Assembly (NCBI GenBank): GCA_040403315.1
Contig: JBBAKX010000001.1
Coordinates: forward strand, 248,001-312,000
Length of the DNA: 64,000 nt
Source: CAMCXT01 sp040403315
GTDB lineage: Bacteria; Bacteroidota; Bacteroidia; M30B66
Direction of reading: 5' to 3'
Shown here: in pieces, positions 59,517 to 64,000 of the stretch
How positions within the stretch are numbered: the first letter of the stretch is position 1
Layout of the letters: every line of letters begins with the position of its first letter
Notes under the pieces: generated by a model
The model's input: the letters and a program-made list of their open reading frames with translations, nothing else
Databases searched by the model: none
What the model was told of the DNA's origin: nothing
Position numbers and translations under genes: made by a program

Positions 59517-62462
59517 TTAATAACCAAAGATTTTTTTTGACTTCAAGATCTTCACTTCACCATATTTCTTGAGTGTCTCTTTTGGTATTTTGTTAGAGGA
59601 TCCAACCACAGTAACAACGAATTTACCTTGAGCAAAAGCACTCGTGTGAAAATCATTCACATCTTTCATCGTTAAGCTATTTAGCTGTGGATAAATGATC
59701 TTGCGTGAATCTTTATCTAAGCCTTGTCGCTTCAATGCAAGATAGGTTGGTGCAATATCTCCAGCCATGGTTCTATCAGATACCACTTGACTTTTCAGCG
59801 CAGAAAGAGAAGCATTGAATAGACTTTCTGACTCAGGCATTTTCAAAATCAATTGATTCATCGCAAACATGGCTGAATCTATCTTGTCGGCTTGGGTTCC
59901 GATGTAAGCACCTGCCATTGAAGGCATATCTTTGAATTTTGGGAAATTGAAATAACCATAACTTGAATAAGCTAATGCTTTAGATTCACGTATTTCTTGG
60001 AATACAACTGATGACATCCCGCCTCCAAAATATTCATTAAACAATGCAGACTTTGCTAGTCTAGTAGTATCAAGCGGGCCGTGTTTAGCTAACCATGTGA
60101 TCTCAGCCTGAACCATATTGAAATCGGTAAAATACACCTGTTTGCCACTTTGTTCTTTAATTACAAATTGCTTTGCTGTTGGTATTTCGAGACTTGTCAT
60201 TAACGGCTTATGATATTTCGTTAATAACCTCTTTACTTCTGATTCTTCCAATGTACCATAATAAGATACAGCATGTTTGTAGCTTGTTAGCTTGTTGATA
60301 AACTCTGTTAATTCTGAAACAGACAATTTTTTTAGCTGTTTCTCTGAAAGATTGAATCTTGTTGGATTTTCTTCACCATATAGAGCGAAATCATTTAAGG
60401 CTTTTCGAATGTATTGCTGATTAAATTTAGCATTCTTCCTAGCTTGAAGTTGATCTGCAATAAGCTGTTTCAACGCATATTCAGTTGGTTGAACTTTTGA
60501 CAATATATGTTCAACCGTCGAAAGGGCTCTTTCAAAAGACTGTTCGGGTCCACTAACCTCAATAACAGTTACACGATCACTTGAGAATACATTATAGTTG
60601 CATGCAAGGTTAAAGAACTCAATACCTACACCTTCTGGACTTAGATTAGCTGTACCTGAAAGCTTCATCAATTCTATCGCTATGGGAAGTCTGAGATCGT
60701 TCAGTTTGCCCATTTCAAAAGTATAGCGCAGTTTAAACAGTTTATTTTCGTTGTTCTTCACCTGAAGCAATTCAACTCCTGGAAGTAATTCTGACTTTAA
60801 AATATCTTTATTGAAATCCAAAAACTGAGGCGTTATTGACTTAGATACATCATCAAAAATATCTTTTGCGAACCTTGAGTTATCTTTTCTATTTACTTCT
60901 ACAGGGGTGATTTCTGGTTTAACAATTTTCTCCGTAGGTAATTCTGCCACTTGTTCCTTCATCACCACTGTGAAATCATTTTTGAAATTGTTTCTCACAA
61001 AAAGAACCAAATCACTTTTGCTAATTTTTCTTAGTTTTTCTTTACTCAAAACGGCATCGGCAAGGGTTAAATCTTTCACAAATAGATTTACCAAACTGAA
61101 TGCTCTTCCTGCGTTGGATTCCATTTCTTCCAGCTCATCTTTTTCAAGATTCAGCAAAATAGAGTTCAAGAGTTTTTCATCAAACTTCCCTTTTTTCAAA
61201 GAGTCAATTTGTGCTGTTAACAAGGTTTTTACTTCATCAAGTGTTTGATTTTCTGAAGGTTCTCCCATAAAAAACAGAACAGAATAATCATGCATTTGAA
61301 TTATATCACCATCAGCACTGAGTAATTTTTGTTTTTTAATCAGATTCTGCTCAAATAAACCTGCATATTCATTCACCAAAAGCTCTTGAATAGCAATTAT
61401 ATAAGGTAAATTTTCACTGGTACTTTTTGGTAGTCGATAACCCACAAAAACGCTTGGTTCTTGAAGGCCTTTTAGCTTGATGATCTCAGCCGTTGTATTC
61501 ACCACTTCCTCAGGAAAACGAAGTGGTTTAATTGGTTTGTTCTCATAGGATTTAAATGCATTATCAACCTTTTTAATCATATCATCAGGGTCAAAGTTTC
61601 CTGCCAATACAATTCCCATATTGTTTGGAACATAATATCTATCAAAATACTGATGAATGGCTTTCAATGAAGGATTTTTTAAATGTTCGATCGTTCCAAT
61701 GGTAGTTTGAGTTCCATAACTATGGTTTTTAAACAATGAAGCCATTGCTGCTTCAAACATCCTATCAAAATCAGAATCTAAAGAAATATTCTTCTCTTCA
61801 TAAACGGCCTCCAATTCGGTATGAAACAAACGAAGAACAGGCTTTCTGAACCTTTCTGATTCAATCTTTAGCCAAGAATCAACTTGATTTGAAGGGATTT
61901 CGTTGATATAAACAGTTTCATCAAACGAAGTGTATGCATTGGTGCCTTTTGCTCCAATATGTTGCATCATTTTATCATATTCATTGGCAATCGCAAGTTT
62001 TGCAGCTATGCCTGATATTGAATCTATTTCGTTGTAAATACGCCTTCTTTTCTTTTCATCCTTAGTCTTATTATAATCTTCATAGAGTTCGGCAATCTTG
62101 TCAAGAAATATCTTTTCTCTATCATACTGTCGGGTTCCAAATTTATCGGTTCCCTTAAATAGCATATGCTCTAAGTAATGCGCTAAACCAGTATTGTCTT
62201 TTGGATCATGCTTACTTCCAGCCTTTATTGCAATGCAGGTATAGATTTTCGGAGCAGTTCTATTGACTGTCATAAAAACCGATAATCCATTTTTCAATAT
62301 GTACTTTCTCGTTTTAAGGGGATCACCTTCAACAATTTCATACACATAACTGTCGGAAGAATCTTTACTAACCTTACCAACCTGTGCGTTCAAAACACAT
62401 CCTATTGCCACAAAAATTGCAGCGAGTGCTAATTTTTTCATTTTCAATTCAGGGTTTGTCAT
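59517..62462 (-). CDS. M16-family zinc metallopeptidase, exported
   Basis: A 981-residue protein with signal peptide (KLALAAIFVAIGCVLNAQ). The inverted zinc motif HYLEH is at 95-99, followed by MLFKGTDKFG; the distal glutamate lies in AVYEEKNISLD. A second M16 domain in the C-terminal half lacks the zinc motif and should be structural (EYFGGGMSSVVFQEIRESKALAYSSYG is its conserved segment). It is likely a periplasmic peptidase. The ATG at 62462 overlaps the nadA stop by one base (TGATG); an ATG at 62441 directly before the signal peptide is an alternative. Confidence 0.9.
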   Translation of the reverse strand: MTNPELKMKKLALAAIFVAIGCVLNAQVGKVSKDSSDSYVYEIVEGDPLKTRKYILKNGLSVFMTVNRTAPKIYTCIAIKAGSKHDPKDNTGLAHYLEHMLFKGTDKFGTRQYDREKIFLDKIAELYEDYNKTKDEKKRRRIYNEIDSISGIAAKLAIANEYDKMMQHIGAKGTNAYTSFDETVYINEIPSNQVDSWLKIESERFRKPVLRLFHTELEAVYEEKNISLDSDFDRMFEAAMASLFKNHSYGTQTTIGTIEHLKNPSLKAIHQYFDRYYVPNNMGIVLAGNFDPDDMIKKVDNAFKSYENKPIKPLRFPEEVVNTTAEIIKLKGLQEPSVFVGYRLPKSTSENLPYIIAIQELLVNEYAGLFEQNLIKKQKLLSADGDIIQMHDYSVLFFMGEPSENQTLDEVKTLLTAQIDSLKKGKFDEKLLNSILLNLEKDELEEMESNAGRAFSLVNLFVKDLTLADAVLSKEKLRKISKSDLVLFVRNNFKNDFTVVMKEQVAELPTEKIVKPEITPVEVNRKDNSRFAKDIFDDVSKSITPQFLDFNKDILKSELLPGVELLQVKNNENKLFKLRYTFEMGKLNDLRLPIAIELMKLSGTANLSPEGVGIEFFNLACNYNVFSSDRVTVIEVSGPEQSFERALSTVEHILSKVQPTEYALKQLIADQLQARKNAKFNQQYIRKALNDFALYGEENPTRFNLSEKQLKKLSVSELTEFINKLTSYKHAVSYYGTLEESEVKRLLTKYHKPLMTSLEIPTAKQFVIKEQSGKQVYFTDFNMVQAEITWLAKHGPLDTTRLAKSALFNEYFGGGMSSVVFQEIRESKALAYSSYGYFNFPKFKDMPSMAGAYIGTQADKIDSAMFAMNQLILKMPESESLFNASLSALKSQVVSDRTMAGDIAPTYLALKRQGLDKDSRKIIYPQLNSLTMKDVNDFHTSAFAQGKFVVTVVGSSNKIPKETLKKYGEVKILKSKKIFGY

Positions 62463-63436
62463 CAAAGTCCAAGTTTAGCCGAAATATCGAGCATTCTTCT
62501 AATCGATCTTTCAGCAGGAATACGAATAGCTTCTTCAACGTCGATTGAAGGTTCTTCATTTTTCATGCACAAATAGATTTTTTCTAATGTATTGAGTTTC
62601 ATGTGCGGACAATCATTGCATGCACAATTGTTTTCAGGAGGCGCTGGGATGAAAGTTTTCTGCGGAGAATCCTTCACCATCTGGTGCAAAATTCCACTTT
62701 CGGTTGCTACAATGAAACTTGATGCCGGATTACTTTTCGAAAACTTTAGAAGGGCTGTAGTTGATCCAATAAAATCTGCCAATTCTAAAACGGGAGGTTC
62801 GCATTCTGGATGAGCAATCATCAGTGCACCTAGATGGCGTTCTTTGAGCTTTATGATTTTTTCTCTAGAAAATATTTCATGCACCATGCAGGCTCCATCC
62901 CACAACATCATTTCTCTCCCAGTTTTTTGCATCACATATCGACCGAGATTTCGGTCTGGTGCAAAAATTATTTTTTCATCTAAAGGAAGACTTTCGATTA
63001 TTTGGACTGCGTTCGAAGAAGTACAAACGATATCAGTCATTGCTTTAATAGCCGCAGTGCAATTGATATAAGAAATTACAGTATGATCTGGGTGTTGATC
63101 ACAGAATGCTTTAAATTGATCGGGAGGACAGCTATCGGCCAAAGAACAACCTGCACGTAAGTCAGGAATCACTACCTTTTTGGAAGGGCTTAATATTTTT
63201 GCTGTTTCTGCCATGAAATGCACTCCAGCAAAGACGATCATATCCGCATTTGTGCTTGCGGCTTGCTGTGAAAGCCCCAAACTATCACCTATATAATCAG
63301 CAATATCCTGAATATCAGAATCTTGATAATAATGCGCTAAAATTATTGCGTTCTTTTCTTGTTTGAGACGTTTGATTTCTTCAAAGAGATCTAATCCTGC
63401 CGTTTCGCTTCGAAGAGTTGCAGCTGATTGCCACAT
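62462..63436 (-). CDS. nadA: Quinolinate synthase A
   Basis: A 324-residue enzyme that condenses iminoaspartate with dihydroxyacetone phosphate to quinolinate in NAD synthesis. It carries a [4Fe-4S] cluster; the candidate cysteines are in AGCSLADSCP, INCTAAIKA and ENNCACNDCPHMKLN. Other marks: ILAHYYQDSDIQDIADYIGDSLGLS and VHEIFSREKI. nadB and nadC are not adjacent; nadE of the same pathway is at 25520. The stop overlaps the M16 start. Confidence 0.96.
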   Translation of the reverse strand: MWQSAATLRSETAGLDLFEEIKRLKQEKNAIILAHYYQDSDIQDIADYIGDSLGLSQQAASTNADMIVFAGVHFMAETAKILSPSKKVVIPDLRAGCSLADSCPPDQFKAFCDQHPDHTVISYINCTAAIKAMTDIVCTSSNAVQIIESLPLDEKIIFAPDRNLGRYVMQKTGREMMLWDGACMVHEIFSREKIIKLKERHLGALMIAHPECEPPVLELADFIGSTTALLKFSKSNPASSFIVATESGILHQMVKDSPQKTFIPAPPENNCACNDCPHMKLNTLEKIYLCMKNEEPSIDVEEAIRIPAERSIRRMLDISAKLGL

Positions 63437-63936
63437 ATATAAATACTTTTTTAAAAAAGGTTTAAAAGAAAAGGTAGTATTTAATAAGCGTGTTAGTACT
63501 GTGTGAAAAAAGTTGACGCTCTTTTTGCAATTGATTAAATCCTACGTTTGCGAACACAAAATTAACAGTTAGTTTTTGATTAAAGCTTTGATTTGCATAT
63601 TTATCTAACCTTATTAACAAAGTATTGAAAACGTTTTCATCTGAAAAATTCTTATCTGATATAACCAGCCTTTCTGTTAAGAGAATGTTATCAGAATGCT
63701 TAATGACTGTTATAGATTTTACTTGACTTATATACTTTAACTTTATAAGGAACATTTAAGTGTTGTGAATCAAGAAAACTTTATCGCTACTTTTCCATAT
63801 CGATTAACAATTATTAACATGAAAAGTGTGTGTAAAATTATTTGTGACTACCTGATACTCAGTACTCGAAAAAGTTGACAAAATTTGCAGGGTTAATCGA
63901 TTTAACTTAAGGAGTCAATCACAAAACAACATTTAC
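63437..63936. other. AT-rich intergenic stretch between nadA and rpiB
   Basis: About 500 bases that are clearly more AT-rich than the flanking genes and lie between two divergent genes. They should hold the promoters of both. Near rpiB there is GTTGACAAAATTTGCAGG (63875-63892), partly like the TGACAAAATGGCA element of the miaB promoter, and a weak ribosome site AAGGAG about 25 bases before the ATG. No RNA gene was recognised. Confidence 0.5.
63462..63755 (-). CDS. Doubtful small reading frame
   Basis: A 97-residue frame with ATG start in AT-rich sequence. The protein is rich in N, F, L, S and K, with no motif, signal peptide or recognised homology. It lies on the nadA strand 25 bases upstream of that gene. 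It is more likely chance than a gene, but a lineage-specific protein cannot be excluded. Confidence 0.22.
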   Translation of the reverse strand: MFLIKLKYISQVKSITVIKHSDNILLTERLVISDKNFSDENVFNTLLIRLDKYANQSFNQKLTVNFVFANVGFNQLQKERQLFSHSTNTLIKYYLFF

Positions 63937-64000
63937 ATGAAAATTGCTATTGCCGCAGATCATGCCGGCTTCGAACTTAAAACAATATTACTTCCGTTTC
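63937..64000 (+). CDS. rpiB: Ribose-5-phosphate isomerase B, N-terminal part (cut by the window edge)
   Basis: From ATG 63937 the frame reads MKIAIAADHAGFELKTILLPF and is open to the edge. The start IAIAADHAGFELK is the RpiB/LacAB signature, with the substrate-binding Asp-His pair. The enzyme interconverts ribose-5-phosphate and ribulose-5-phosphate in the pentose phosphate pathway. Only 21 residues are visible, but the motif is distinctive. Confidence 0.85.
   Translation, partial: MKIAIAADHAGFELKTILLPF

Noticed and set aside
63462..63755. A real gene between nadA and rpiB
   Set aside because: Retained only as a doubtful entry: AT-rich, no motif, no start signal; likely chance.
1..64000. 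tRNA, rRNA, insertion sequences, prophage genes and restriction or defence systems
   Set aside because: Looked for across the window; no cloverleaf, transposase, integrase, phage structural or defence gene was recognised.

Overview
The window comes from a gliding-type member of the Bacteroidota, most likely order Flavobacteriales. The support is direct: it carries core genes of the type IX secretion system (T9SS) and gliding machinery at three separate loci (an sprE/porW-like gene; gldB-gldC; a porP/sprF-like gene followed by gldK-gldL-gldM-gldN), secreted proteins ending in T9SS sorting domains of both type A and type B, Bacteroidota-style promoters (TAnnTTTG -7 boxes), many SusC/PorT-like barrels and lipoproteins, and few Shine-Dalgarno sequences. 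No rRNA, tRNA, CRISPR array, insertion sequence or prophage was recognised. Most of the window is ordinary chromosome.

Layout. 1-2877: the tail of a T9SS cargo gene, a small XRE-type regulator, a very symmetrical double operator, and a three-gene cassette of exported proteins of unknown function. 2883-10291: pgk, then sprE/porW, bactofilin, AtpZ, a small membrane protein and PBP1A. 10294-13634: the 3-oxoacid CoA-transferase pair, a DUF4403 lipoprotein and CvpA. 13664-16262: Mrp-type Fe-S carrier, NifU-domain protein and a T9SS-exported esterase. 16267-21599: conserved hypotheticals, a DEDD exonuclease, a fused double ABC ATPase and EngB. 21600-27178: a type B T9SS cargo protein, gldC and gldB on the minus strand, a PorT-like barrel and nadE on the plus strand. 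27262-34718: TonB-dependent receptor, DprA, ABC-F ATPase, DUF983, an NAD(P)-binding protein and a barrel.

34836-41432 is one minus-strand block: miaB, a sigma-54-type activator, lptE, a conserved hypothetical, secG, groES and groEL. Its head promoter matches TTTG-N19-TAnnTTTG exactly and overlaps a TGACA-N3-TGGCA element. The same element recurs twice in front of groES, next to a good sigma-54 -24/-12 match. 41507-46552 is a tandem duplication of topA: the upstream copy is a pseudogene and the downstream copy is intact. An arginase-fold protein with a degraded metal site follows, then the T9SS motor/core operon (to 53563) closed by a clear terminator. 53683-56725 (minus) encodes mannose-1-phosphate guanylyltransferase, an aminotransferase and a SprT-like protein. 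57448-63436 (minus) encodes nadA, an M16 protease, a MORN/YwqK-repeat protein and an NlpC/P60 lipoprotein, all overlapping or nearly so. The right edge cuts rpiB.

How it fits together. GldK/L/M/N, the PorP-like protein and SprE should build and drive the secretion machine. GldB and GldC serve gliding. The esterase, the 565-residue type B protein and the fragment at the left edge are likely cargo. The most novel-looking items are the double operator with its exported cassette (622-2877), the repeated operator and sigma-54 signals of the miaB-groEL block, and the decaying topA twin with a trace of the next gene at its junction.
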